Shown here in pieces: positions 55,651-64,000 of a stretch of DNA of 64,000 nucleotides; the first letter of the stretch is position 1; every line of letters starts with the position of its first letter. A program made the position numbers and the translations under genes. This DNA is from Methylocystis parvus OBBP (GTDB lineage Bacteria; Pseudomonadota; Alphaproteobacteria; Rhizobiales; Beijerinckiaceae), in contig NZ_CP092968.1 in the NCBI RefSeq assembly GCF_027571405.1, positions 2,750,001-2,814,000 of the forward strand. Direction: 5' to 3'. The notes beneath the pieces were generated by a model that did not search any database, was not told the origin of the DNA, and saw nothing but the letters and a program-made list of their open reading frames with translations.

Positions 55651-56388
55651 TCAAGCGGCGGAGGGCGGTTGCTCTCCGCTTTCTTGTTTTTCGGGAAGAT
55701 ATTCGGGCGGATATTTGTCCCAGAGGACCGTTTTGCCCAACGCCGCGACAAAGGCGCGATGGGCGTCCGCCTCCTCCTTCGTTAGACGGCTCGGCAGCGG
55801 CTCCGGCCGCGCGCGCATGAGATCGCCGGTCGCGGCGCGGCGCGCGACGCTGATCGGCGCGAGCGACAAGGCCGCCTGACGGCCGCCGCGCAACTCCGCA
55901 TAGACTTCCGCGAGCAGCCCGGCGTCGAGAAGCGCCCCGTGCTTGTCGCGGCGCGAGAGGTCGACGCCGTAGCGCTGACAGAGCGCATCGAGCGAAGCGG
56001 GGCTTCCGGGATGAAGCCGGCGCGCCATGGCGAGCGTGTCGATGATCCGCGCCGGCGCCAAAGGCGCAAAACTGAGCATCGCGAATTCGGCGTTGATGAA
56101 GCGCGCGTCGAATTCGGCGTTATGCGCGACCAACGGCGAATCCTCGATGAAATCGACGAACTCCCGCGCGATCTCGCGAAATTTCTTATGCTGCGAAAGA
56201 AACTCGCGCGAGAGGCCGTGAACGCGGAACGCCTCTTCCGGCATGTCGCGTTCGGGATCGATATAGACGTGAAAGACGCGGCCGGTGGGAATGAGATTCA
56301 AGATCTCGACGGCGCCGATCTCGACGACGCGGTCGCCCTTCGACGGATCGAGGCCGGTTGTTTCCGTATCGAAGACAATTTCGCGCAT
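55651..56388 (-). CDS. dnaQ: DNA polymerase III epsilon subunit (proofreading exonuclease)
   Basis: A 245-residue 3'-5' exonuclease. ExoI is FDTETTG with metal ligands D7 and E9, ExoII is VAHNAEFDARFI, and the ExoIII region LSRRDKHGALLDAGLLAEVY has the conserved His and Asp. The C-terminal 50 residues (after ADAHRAFVAALG) are for binding alpha and are ordinary for the group. Order coaE-dnaQ-secB is conserved near the alphaproteobacterial origin. Confidence 0.96.
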   Translation of the reverse strand: MREIVFDTETTGLDPSKGDRVVEIGAVEILNLIPTGRVFHVYIDPERDMPEEAFRVHGLSREFLSQHKKFREIAREFVDFIEDSPLVAHNAEFDARFINAEFAMLSFAPLAPARIIDTLAMARRLHPGSPASLDALCQRYGVDLSRRDKHGALLDAGLLAEVYAELRGGRQAALSLAPISVARRAATGDLMRARPEPLPSRLTKEEADAHRAFVAALGKTVLWDKYPPEYLPEKQESGEQPPSAA

Positions 56389-56401
56389 TCCGATAGTTCT
56401 C

Positions 56402-56584
56402 TCAATCGATCACGTGACGTAACAGCCCAAAGAGCCAGCGTATCGGAGACCAGACCAGACGCGCCGCCCAGACCAGAAATTCCAGTCCGTCCAGAAAATC
56501 GACGACGATATCGACGAACCGTCTCCAACCGCTTTTGGGCGGCGCGCCGTGACTCAGGCGCGCGTCATCTTCTTCGCAGCTCAT
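56402..56584 (-). CDS. possible small membrane protein, 60 aa
   Basis: A 60-codon frame that starts within the last codons of coaE (20 bases overlap) and ends 13 bases before dnaQ. It has a polar head ([20 protein letters not shown]) and an aromatic, hydrophobic tail ([26 protein letters not shown]). Tight packing between coaE and dnaQ on the same strand makes it a plausible operon member, but the ribosome-binding site is weak. Confidence 0.45.
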   Translation of the reverse strand: MSCEEDDARLSHGAPPKSGWRRFVDIVVDFLDGLEFLVWAARLVWSPIRWLFGLLRHVID

Positions 56585-57161
56585 CGAGAATGGCCCGAAC
56601 CTCTTCGCGCGCCGCCTCGATCCCCTTTTCCGTATGGACGACGAAATCGGCGCGGGCGCGTTTTTCGGCGTCGGGAACCTGCTTGGCGAGAATGGCCTCG
56701 AATTTCTCCCGCGTCATGCCTGGACGCGCGAAAACGCGCGCCTTTTGCACATCTTCCGGCGCCGAGACGACGACGATGGCGTCCACCGTCCTGTCGGCTC
56801 CGGTCTCGAAGAGCAGCGGCACGTCATAGACGACGATGCGCGTTCCCTTTTCCTCCTGTTCCTTCAGAAAGGCGTCGCGCGCCGCCCAGACCAGCGGATG
56901 GACGATGTCTTCCAATCTCTTCAGCGCGTCTGGATTTCCGAGCACGCGTTCAGTCAGCCTGCCGCGATCGATCGCGCCGTCCACCGTCACGCCGGGAAAA
57001 GCCGCCTCGATCGGCGCGACGGCCGCGCCGCGATAGAGATCGTGGACGATTCTGTCGGAATCGAGAACCGGCGCGCCGGCCTCGCGAAACATTTCGGCGG
57101 TCGTCGATTTTCCCATGCCGATAGAGCCGGTGAGGCCGACGCGGATCATTTGGCCGCTCAC
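56565..57161 (-). CDS. coaE: dephospho-CoA kinase
   Basis: A 198-residue P-loop kinase that phosphorylates dephospho-CoA in the last step of CoA synthesis. The P-loop is GSIGMGKS at residues 12-19, the substrate region is [22 protein letters not shown], and [11 protein letters not shown] and the C-terminal helix are present. The start is GTG in a GTGA overlap with the maf stop; the internal ATG at 57149 is a weaker alternative. In many relatives aroE lies between maf and coaE; here they touch. Confidence 0.94.
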   Translation of the reverse strand: MSGQMIRVGLTGSIGMGKSTTAEMFREAGAPVLDSDRIVHDLYRGAAVAPIEAAFPGVTVDGAIDRGRLTERVLGNPDALKRLEDIVHPLVWAARDAFLKEQEEKGTRIVVYDVPLLFETGADRTVDAIVVVSAPEDVQKARVFARPGMTREKFEAILAKQVPDAEKRARADFVVHTEKGIEAAREEVRAILDELRRR

Positions 57162-57784
57162 GAGATCAGCGCCCCCTCACGTCGGAGCGCATCGAGCAAA
57201 GGCAGGATGGGCAGGCCCATGATCGTCCAGTGATCGCCTTCGACGCTCGAGAAGAGCTGCGCGCCCAGCCCCTCGACCTGATAGGCGCCGGCGCTCGTCA
57301 GAGCCGTCTCGCCCATGGCCTGGAGATAAGCGGCGATGAAATCTTCGCTCAGGGGACGCATGGTGAGGTCGGCATGCGCCACGGTCTCGAAAATCGGCGA
57401 CGCGTCGCGAAAAAGCGCGATCGCCGAATGCAGCCTGTGACGCCGGCCAGAGAGAAAACATAGCAATTCCGCCGCCTCCTGCATCGACCCGGGTTTGCCG
57501 AAGATGCGGCCTTCGCAGCTTGCGACCTGATCCGCCCCGAGGGTGAGACGGCCGGGCGCGCCGGCGGAAATGGCGGCGGCCTTGGCGCGAGCCAGCGCGG
57601 CGGCGATGACGTCGGCGCCTGCGGACCCAAGGGAAGCTTCGATCGCCCGCTCGTCAATGCCGGCGGGACGCGATTCGAAGGGCAGCCCCGCCTGCGCCAG
57701 CACCTGCCGGCGCCCGGCGCTTTTCGAGGCGAGAATCAACGGCGCCCCGACTCGCCAGAAAAGGGAGGACCGATTTTCGCTCAC
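57158..57784 (-). CDS. maf: Maf-like nucleotide pyrophosphatase
   Basis: A 208-residue Maf/Ham1-fold protein that hydrolyses non-canonical or pyrimidine nucleoside triphosphates. The N-terminal phosphate-binding motif is [11 protein letters not shown] (about residues 16-26) and the metal/catalytic aspartate is in [10 protein letters not shown]. The GTG at 57784 gives this start; the 50 upstream codons to 57934 are not Maf-like and belong to the non-coding origin-like region. It overlaps coaE by four bases. Confidence 0.9.
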   Translation of the reverse strand: MSENRSSLFWRVGAPLILASKSAGRRQVLAQAGLPFESRPAGIDERAIEASLGSAGADVIAAALARAKAAAISAGAPGRLTLGADQVASCEGRIFGKPGSMQEAAELLCFLSGRRHRLHSAIALFRDASPIFETVAHADLTMRPLSEDFIAAYLQAMGETALTSAGAYQVEGLGAQLFSSVEGDHWTIMGLPILPLLDALRREGALIS

Positions 57785-58215
57785 GCGCGCATCCACAGGC
57801 TCGGGGAACAACGAGGAAAAGCGGGGAAAGTTATGGGACCCCGGCGGCGTCCCTGTCGATAGCTGGGCATATCCTCGCCTTTCCATCAACAGGGATGTGG
57901 CTGTCGGGAACGAAGCAGTGAATTCGCGACGCAAGACTCATAAACAGCCATAGGCTCGATTCTCCACAACGAGGCTTCGACGCAATGATTTGAAAATACG
58001 TCATTTTCATCAGTTTTACCGCTTTTGGAGAAATAGCGGGACGAATCCGTCAGGATTCGGTTTGGCTGTGGGCGAATTCTTAACGAAACGTTAATGACCG
58101 CGCCGCAAAGGTTAATAAAAAGTAAATCAATCTCTTTTAAATGAATTTTTATTTTTGGGGCTTTCAGGCTAACTCCTTTTGCAGGGCCTTGGAACGGCGA
58201 AGCAGGGAAAGAAAA
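57785..58215. other. candidate chromosomal replication origin (oriC) between maf and hemE
   Basis: A 431-base divergent gap with the marks of an alphaproteobacterial origin. It is next to hemE, as in Caulobacter. It has a sharp AT-rich tract at about 58080-58155. It has a perfect CtrA box at 58080-58094 and a near match at 58112-58126. It has a DnaA-box-like TTCTCCACA (57960-57968, one mismatch to TTATCCACA). It has three GANTC methylation sites within 101 bases (57958, 58043, 58054), two of them in the inverted repeat CGAATCC-GTCA-GGATTCG (58042-58059). No perfect DnaA box was found, which is the weak point. Confidence 0.6.
58080..58094. promoter_or_regulatory. CtrA binding box TTAA-N7-TTAA
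   Basis: TTAACGAAACGTTAA matches the CtrA consensus TTAA-N7-TTAA exactly and is also a near-palindrome. A second TTAA-N7-TAAA lies at 58112-58126. In Caulobacter such boxes in the origin let CtrA block initiation in non-replicating cells. No ctrA gene is in the window. The boxes could also regulate hemE. Confidence 0.65.
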
Positions 58216-59244
58216 TTGTCGGAAGAGAAACGCCTGATTTCGGCCTTGCGCGGCAAGGCCCATGACGTCCCCCCCATGTGGCTCATGCGCCAGGCGGGCC
58301 GCTATCTGCCGGAATATCGGGAGCTCAGGTCCAAGGCGAGGAGCTTTCTCGATTTTTGCTACACGCCGTCCATGGCGGCCGAAGTCACGCTGCAGCCGGT
58401 TCGCCGCTTCCATTTCGACGCGGCGATCCTTTTCTCCGACATACTCGTCATTCCCGACGCGATGGGGCAGACGGTCTCCTTCGAAACCGGCGAAGGTCCG
58501 CGCCTCGATCCGATCGAGACGCCGGAGGGCGTCGACAGGCTCGGGGTTTTCGACGCGGAGAAGCTCTCTCCGGTCTTCGAGACGATCGACCGGGTGAAGT
58601 CGGCGCTTCCTTCGGACGTCGCCTTTATCGGCTTTTGCGGCGCCCCCTGGACGGTGGCGAGCTATATGATCGCGGGCAAGGGCACGCCGGATCAGGCTCC
58701 GGCGCGGCTCTTCGCCTTCCGCCATCGCGACGCCTTCCAGAAGCTCATCGACCGGCTGGTCGAGGCGTCGGTCGACTATCTCATCCGACAGATCGACGCT
58801 GGGGTCGAGACGGTGCAGATCTTCGACTCCTGGGCCGGCGTGCTGCCGGCGAATGAATTCGAAAGCTGGTGCGCGGCGCCGATCACGCGAATGGTGGCGG
58901 CTCTCAAGGAGAAGCGGCCAGGAACGCCCGTCATCGCCTTTGTGCGCGGCGCCGACGCGCAGCTTCCAGGACTGACGCGGCGTCTTGGCGCCGACGGCTA
59001 CGGCCTCGATACGGCGCTCGACGCGAAATGGGCGGTCGCCGAGACGGCGTCCAGTGTCTGCCTGCAAGGCAATCTCGATCCGTTGGCGCTGATCGCGGGC
59101 GGCGACGCGCTCGACCGGGAAGTGGACGCGATTCTGGCGGCCTTCGCCGGCCGGCCGCATATCTTCAATCTCGGCCACGGCATTCTCCCGCAGACCCCGA
59201 TCGACAATGTCGAGCGGCTGATCGCGAGAGTGCGCCGCGCATGA
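58216..59244 (+). CDS. hemE: uroporphyrinogen decarboxylase
   Basis: A 342-residue cytosolic enzyme removing four carboxyl groups from uroporphyrinogen III to give coproporphyrinogen III. The substrate-binding motif PPMWLMRQAGRYLPEYR has R25 and R29; GFCGAPWTVASYMI and FDSWAGVLP are further signatures. I chose the TTG at 58216, which has an AGGGAAAG ribosome-binding site and the usual length; the frame opens at an ATG at 58141 within the AT-rich tract but without a ribosome-binding site or family similarity in the extra 25 residues. hemJ follows in a four-base ATGA overlap. Confidence 0.95.
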   Translation: MSEEKRLISALRGKAHDVPPMWLMRQAGRYLPEYRELRSKARSFLDFCYTPSMAAEVTLQPVRRFHFDAAILFSDILVIPDAMGQTVSFETGEGPRLDPIETPEGVDRLGVFDAEKLSPVFETIDRVKSALPSDVAFIGFCGAPWTVASYMIAGKGTPDQAPARLFAFRHRDAFQKLIDRLVEASVDYLIRQIDAGVETVQIFDSWAGVLPANEFESWCAAPITRMVAALKEKRPGTPVIAFVRGADAQLPGLTRRLGADGYGLDTALDAKWAVAETASSVCLQGNLDPLALIAGGDALDREVDAILAAFAGRPHIFNLGHGILPQTPIDNVERLIARVRRA

Positions 59245-59666
59245 ACCCTTATCTCTGGATCAAGGCGCTGCATGTCATGGCCGTCATCGCCTGGATGGCC
59301 GGGCTCTTCTATCTGCCGCGCCTTTTCGTCTATCACGCCCGAGTGGGACCGGGGCCGCAATCCGAGACTTTCAAGGTCATGGAGGAGAAGCTGCTGCGCA
59401 TCATCATGCGCCCGGCGATGATGGTCTCCTGGGCGACCGGCCTCTATCTTGCAACCGCCGGAGATCATTGGCGCGAGGCCTGGTTTCACGCGAAGCTCGC
59501 CCTCGTCGTCGCCATGACCGCGGCGCATCATTACGACGCGATTCTCGTGAAGCGCTTCGCCGCCGACGCCAATAGCCGGCCGCATGTCTTTTATCGCTAC
59601 CTCAACGAGGTCCCGACTTTACTGATGATGGCGATCGTCGCGCTGGTGATCGTTAAGCCGTTCTAA
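59241..59666 (+). CDS. hemJ: protoporphyrinogen IX oxidase HemJ
   Basis: A 141-residue membrane protein with four hydrophobic helices that oxidises protoporphyrinogen IX in many alphaproteobacteria lacking HemG/HemY oxidases. The conserved His lies in [22 protein letters not shown] (H11) and the second motif is [24 protein letters not shown] and YLNEVPTLL complete the signature. It overlaps hemE by four bases and is translated with it. Confidence 0.93.
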   Translation: MNPYLWIKALHVMAVIAWMAGLFYLPRLFVYHARVGPGPQSETFKVMEEKLLRIIMRPAMMVSWATGLYLATAGDHWREAWFHAKLALVVAMTAAHHYDAILVKRFAADANSRPHVFYRYLNEVPTLLMMAIVALVIVKPF

Positions 59667-59865
59667 ACCGCGACGAATCGGCGGGTCTTGCTTTTCGGTA
59701 AAGAACGTTTTAGAGACAATCAGCTCACCTCAAAAAGGCAGTCTGTCGCAACGCGACCCGCCGGTATTTTCCTCCCGGCGACCACGGGACTCCCGGTCCT
59801 TTCCGACCTGCCCTTTCCTCACGAAAAGTCAAAGAACTTTGGAACTTACGGCCAAGGAACTCCCC

Positions 59866-61131
<1,266 letters not shown>

Positions 61132-61140
61132 GAAGTGGCA

Positions 61141-61162
61141 CCTCTCCCGCTCGCGGGAGAGG
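61141..61162. repeat. hairpin of the CCTCTCCCGC type after rho (family C)
   Basis: CCTCTCCCGC (61141-61150), two-base loop TC, GCGGGAGAGG (61153-61162): a perfect ten-base-pair stem between the convergent rho and GNAT genes. No T-tract follows on either strand, so it is not a classical terminator. It is a minimal copy of the family C arms seen at 33330, 37577, 37862 and in ileS. Confidence 0.65.
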
Positions 61163-61199
61163 CTGGATTCGCATAATCGGGTCCGATGACGGACGCGCC

Positions 61200-61751
61200 C
61201 TACATTGCTCGCAGATCGAGCGCCATCAGCGTTTCATCGAGATAATTCCCTTCCGCGATCTTCGCCGCGCATTTGTCGACGCCATAGGGGCGGAATCCCC
61301 AGCGCGTGTAAAAGCGCAGGGCGCGGGCGTTTTCCGAAACGACGGTGAGCACGACGATTTCGACCCGCGCGCGCGCCTCGTCGAGCAGCGCGCGCATGAT
61401 CGCGTCGGCCGCTCCCGCTCCTCGATAATCGGCGTCGACATACATGCCGTAAAGCAGCGCCCTGTGTCCCGTCTTCGCGCCTGTGAAGCAAGACAGGCCG
61501 CCAATGCCGATCAGCCTGTTTTCGTCATAGGCGCCGACCACATAATCGCGCTCAAGACGCGCCGCCGCTTCATCGTTCGGCATGGCGGCTTCATCCTCTG
61601 GCGCAAAGCGAAAAGCGCGGGTTTCGCGGCGAAAGCCCTCCATGCGCAGCGCCTGATAAAGTGCGGCGTCCCGAGCGCCGAGACGACGGCATATGGCTTG
61701 CGCTACCACGCTGATGTCCCCAAGGTCTTCGCCTAACCCACGGTGCGGCAT
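61200..61751 (-). CDS. GNAT family N-acetyltransferase
   Basis: A 183-residue acetyl-CoA-dependent acetyltransferase. The beta-alpha core holds GHRALLYGMYVDADYRGAGAADAIMRALL, in which YRGAGAADA is the pyrophosphate-binding motif A (Q/R-x-x-G-x-G/A type), and LTVVSENARALRFYTRWGFRPYG is motif B. The substrate is unknown. The start is uncertain: ATG at 61751, with GTG codons a little further in. It lies between convergent rho and divergent mnmE. Confidence 0.85.
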   Translation of the reverse strand: MPHRGLGEDLGDISVVAQAICRRLGARDAALYQALRMEGFRRETRAFRFAPEDEAAMPNDEAAARLERDYVVGAYDENRLIGIGGLSCFTGAKTGHRALLYGMYVDADYRGAGAADAIMRALLDEARARVEIVVLTVVSENARALRFYTRWGFRPYGVDKCAAKIAEGNYLDETLMALDLRAM

Positions 61752-62014
61752 GTTTTCAAATTTCGCCAATGTCCGGACGATGGTCGCGCTTTCGCGCGAT
61801 CTCCGACGCGGCAAAACTCCCGGCCCGCGAATCGCCGGGGGGAGGGTTGTCCTCCTTCGCGACGCCGGGAGCGAGCTTCCGCCGGCGGGTGAGGAAGTTT
61901 CAGTTCGGACCGACGCCCCTACCCTCGCCTTCCGGCGTCTTTATCGCAAGCGGCTTCTCGGCGGCGGCGCCGAACCGCCGGGCGGACGTCGTCAAGAGAC
62001 GCAGGCCGACTGAG

Positions 62015-63307
62015 ATGGAAACCATATTCGCCCTCGGCACTGGCGCAGGCCGCGCCGCCATCGCGGTGATCCGGCTCTCGGGGCCTGGCGTCTGCGAAAC
62101 GCTAAGCGCTTTCGCCGGCGGGCTTCCCGAGCCGCGTCGCGCCGCCTTCGTCACCCTGCGCGACCCGGATAAGGGCGAGCCCCTGGATCAGGGCTTGGCG
62201 ATCTATTTTCCCGGTCCGCATTCGGCGACGGGAGAGGATTACGCCGAATTCCAGATCCATGGCGGCGGCGCGGTCATCGACGGCGTGCTCGCGGCCCTCT
62301 CGCGGCGCCCCGGCCTACGCCCAGCCGAGCCCGGCGAATTCGCCCGGCGGGGCTTCGCCAATGGCAAACTCGATCTTTCCCAGGCCGAAGCGCTGGCCGA
62401 TCTCATCGACGCCCAGACCGAGGCGCAGCGGCGCCAGGCCTTGCGAATCGCGGGCGGCGCTTTGCGGCGGAAGGTCGAGGGGTGGCGGACGTCTTTTATC
62501 GAGGCGCTCGCATTAGTGGAGGCGGAGCTGGATTTCAGCGACGAGGCGGATGTCTCGGGCGTCGACATCGCACGTCTCGCGGCAATTCTCGACGTCCCCC
62601 ATGCGGAGATGCTCGCCGCCCTTGAACGCGCGCCGGCCGCCGAGCGGATGCGAGATGGCTTTCTGGTCATGATTCTCGGGCGGCCGAACGCTGGCAAATC
62701 GACCCTGCTCAACGCCCTCGCCCGCCGCGACCTTGCAATCGTCTCCGCCACGCCGGGCACGACGCGGGACATGATCGAGGCGCATCTCGATCTTGATGGC
62801 CTTCCCGTCACCTTCGTCGACACGGCGGGGCTGCGAGATGCGGCCGATGAAATCGAACGGATCGGCGTCGACCGCGTGCTGGAGCGCGTCGAGACCGCCG
62901 ACCTTGCTTTGTGGCTGTCTGCGGCGGGCGAAGAACCCGAATGCGTGTCGGGGGTCGAAATCGTCAAGGTCGCGACGAAGGGCGACCTTGTCGGGGCTCC
63001 ATCCGGTTGGCTCGGGATCTGCGCTAAAACCGGTGCGGGGCTGGACGCTCTTTTGAAAGAAGTCTCGGATCGCGCAAAGGCGAAAATGGGGGATGGCGGG
63101 TCCGCTCTTCTCATCCGCGAAAGGCACCGCAGCGCCGTCGCCGTGGCGGCGGCGGCGGTCGACTCCGCTCTTGCCCCGGACAAGGAGTTGGAGTTTATCG
63201 CGGAGGATCTACGCTCGGCTGCGAGGGCTTTGGGGCGTATTATCGGCGCGGTGGATGTCGAGCATGTGCTCGATGCGGTCTTCTCGCGCTTTTGCATCGG
63301 GAAATGA
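62015..63307 (+). CDS. mnmE: tRNA modification GTPase MnmE
   Basis: A 430-residue GTPase that, with MnmG, makes the 5-carboxymethylaminomethyl modification of wobble uridines. N-terminal folate-binding domain, central helical domain, then an inserted G domain with G1 GRPNAGKST (222-230), G3 DTAG, G4 in the form TKGD and G5 as CAK instead of the usual SAK. The C-terminal FCIGK has the functional cysteine. The ATG at 62015 starts [10 protein letters not shown]. mnmG starts 16 bases after the stop, overlapping a parS site. Confidence 0.96.
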   Translation: METIFALGTGAGRAAIAVIRLSGPGVCETLSAFAGGLPEPRRAAFVTLRDPDKGEPLDQGLAIYFPGPHSATGEDYAEFQIHGGGAVIDGVLAALSRRPGLRPAEPGEFARRGFANGKLDLSQAEALADLIDAQTEAQRRQALRIAGGALRRKVEGWRTSFIEALALVEAELDFSDEADVSGVDIARLAAILDVPHAEMLAALERAPAAERMRDGFLVMILGRPNAGKSTLLNALARRDLAIVSATPGTTRDMIEAHLDLDGLPVTFVDTAGLRDAADEIERIGVDRVLERVETADLALWLSAAGEEPECVSGVEIVKVATKGDLVGAPSGWLGICAKTGAGLDALLKEVSDRAKAKMGDGGSALLIRERHRSAVAVAAAAVDSALAPDKELEFIAEDLRSAARALGRIIGAVDVEHVLDAVFSRFCIGK

Positions 63308-63315
63308 GCGGGGGC

Positions 63316-63331
63316 TGTTTCACGTGAAACA
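63316..63331. promoter_or_regulatory. parS centromere site for ParB
   Basis: TGTTTCACGTGAAACA matches the widely conserved parS consensus exactly over all 16 bases and is a perfect palindrome. It lies 8 bases after the mnmE stop and covers the mnmG start codon and the codons next to it. ParB binding to such sites near the origin directs chromosome segregation. The distance to the candidate origin is about 5.2 kb. Confidence 0.9.
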
Positions 63332-64000
63332 GAGCTTTGACGTTGTGGTCGTGGGGGGCGGACATGCGGGCTGCGAAGCGGCTGCCGCGGCCGCTCGTCT
63401 TGGCGCGCGCACGGGGCTCGTCACCCATTCTCGCGCCACGATCGGGGTCATGTCCTGCAACCCCGCCATTGGCGGCCTCGGCAAGGGCCAACTGGTCCGG
63501 GAAATCGATGCGCTGGACGGGCTGATGGGTCGCGTCGCCGATCGAGGCGGCATCCAGTTCCGCATGCTGAACCGCTCCAAGGGACCCGCCGTTCGCGGCC
63601 CCCGCGCCCAGGCGGACCGCAAGCTCTATCGTGAGGCTATGCAGTTCGCGATTGGCGCGGTTGAAAATTTGTCGGTGATCGAAGCGGCAATCGAGGATTT
63701 GCTGGTCGAGGGCGACCGCGTCCGAGGGGTGGTGACGGGGACAGGCGAAGCGATCCGCGCCGAAGCCGTCATCATGACGACCGGCACCTTTCTCGGCGGG
63801 ATGATCCATATTGGGGACGAACGCACCCCCGCCGGCCGGATGGGCGATCCGCCCGCGCTGGGCCTTTCGCGTCGTCTGCGTAATACGGGTTTCGCGGTCG
63901 GGCGCCTCAAGACCGGCACGCCGGCGCGTCTCGACGGCAAGACGATCCGCTGGGATGGCCTCGAAAAGCAATATGGCGACGAGAAGCCGGAACCGTTTTC
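63324..64000 (+). CDS. mnmG: tRNA uridine-5-carboxymethylaminomethyl modification enzyme MnmG (N-terminal part, cut by window edge)
   Basis: From a GTG at 63324 the frame is open to the window end (225 full codons). The FAD-binding motif [14 protein letters not shown] has its glycines at residues 11, 13 and 16, and [42 protein letters not shown] and [14 protein letters not shown] are MnmG signatures. FAD- and NADH-dependent partner of MnmE in tRNA wobble modification. The GTG lies inside the parS palindrome, so the first residues after the start (Lys-Gln) are fixed by the site. No alternative start is close. Confidence 0.96.
   Translation, partial: MKQSFDVVVVGGGHAGCEAAAAAARLGARTGLVTHSRATIGVMSCNPAIGGLGKGQLVREIDALDGLMGRVADRGGIQFRMLNRSKGPAVRGPRAQADRKLYREAMQFAIGAVENLSVIEAAIEDLLVEGDRVRGVVTGTGEAIRAEAVIMTTGTFLGGMIHIGDERTPAGRMGDPPALGLSRRLRNTGFAVGRLKTGTPARLDGKTIRWDGLEKQYGDEKPEPF

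Noticed and set aside
57785..57934. 50-codon N-terminal extension of maf
   Set aside because: Not Maf-like and lies in the origin-like region; the GTG at 57784 gives the normal family length.
58141..58215. 25-codon N-terminal extension of hemE from an ATG
   Set aside because: Sits in the AT-rich tract with no ribosome-binding site; the TTG at 58216 has a good one and matches family length.

Overview
The window is about 64 kb of GC-rich DNA (roughly 65% by eye) from an alphaproteobacterium. The order Hyphomicrobiales (Rhizobiales) is likely, and a methylotroph-type family such as Methylocystaceae or Beijerinckiaceae is an inference. Support comes from a crotonyl-CoA carboxylase/reductase and ethylmalonyl-CoA mutase (ethylmalonyl-CoA pathway), a CcrM-type DNA methyltransferase, a C4-pathway 5-aminolevulinate synthase, HemJ in place of HemG/HemY-type oxidases, homospermidine synthase, and the gene order mnmG-mnmE-rho-hemJ-hemE // maf-coaE-dnaQ-secB-fxsA-Tim44-mltA-smr, which flanks the chromosome origin in this class. 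No rRNA, tRNA, CRISPR array, transposase or phage gene was recognised.

Layout. 1-3.2 kb: an ABC exporter cut by the window edge, then a cytochrome P450 and a divergent TetR regulator around a strong palindromic operator. 3.3-11 kb: ccr, a DUF2267 gene, ecm, an oxalate/formate-type transporter and uppP. 11.1-16.2 kb: ccrM, rnhB, a radical-SAM protein and a reductase of the SDR superfamily, followed by about 0.8 kb without a credible gene. 17-26.3 kb: hss, a CHAD protein, mutS, a tight three-gene cluster in which a membrane protein is flanked by two 24-residue membrane peptides, and maeB. 26.7-37.5 kb: hemA, a secreted phosphoesterase, a pentapeptide-like protein, an M20 peptidase, a 3-hydroxyacyl-CoA dehydrogenase, etfBA, a rhomboid protease and a flippase. 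37.9-48.1 kb: ileS, small envelope genes, ribF, one foreign-looking AT-rich gene, a MaoC hydratase, a HAD phosphatase and a carbonic anhydrase. 48.2-64 kb: a CoA-ester lyase, a mitofilin-like gene, hemY and the origin-proximal block up to mnmG, which runs off the end.

How it fits together. Ccr, Ecm, the acyl-CoA dehydrogenase, the MaoC hydratase, the malyl/citramalyl-CoA-type lyase, ETF and malic enzyme all serve C2/C4-acyl-CoA assimilation. hemA, hemE, hemJ and hemY serve heme synthesis. Cell-cycle elements are also present: CcrM, a hemE-adjacent AT-rich region with a perfect CtrA box and clustered GANTC sites (candidate oriC), and a perfect parS site about 5.2 kb away overlapping the mnmG start.

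Most unusual items. (1) An in-frame insertion of about 51 codons in ileS is built almost entirely of hairpins like the dispersed intergenic repeats seen elsewhere in the window. (2) A lone AT-rich gene encodes a PD-(D/E)XK-like nuclease domain, a proline-rich linker, one membrane segment and a C-terminal OB-fold-like domain, and sits inside an otherwise host-like gene cluster. (3) The cluster of two micro-membrane proteins and one membrane protein. Four families of dispersed palindromic repeats occupy several intergenic gaps.
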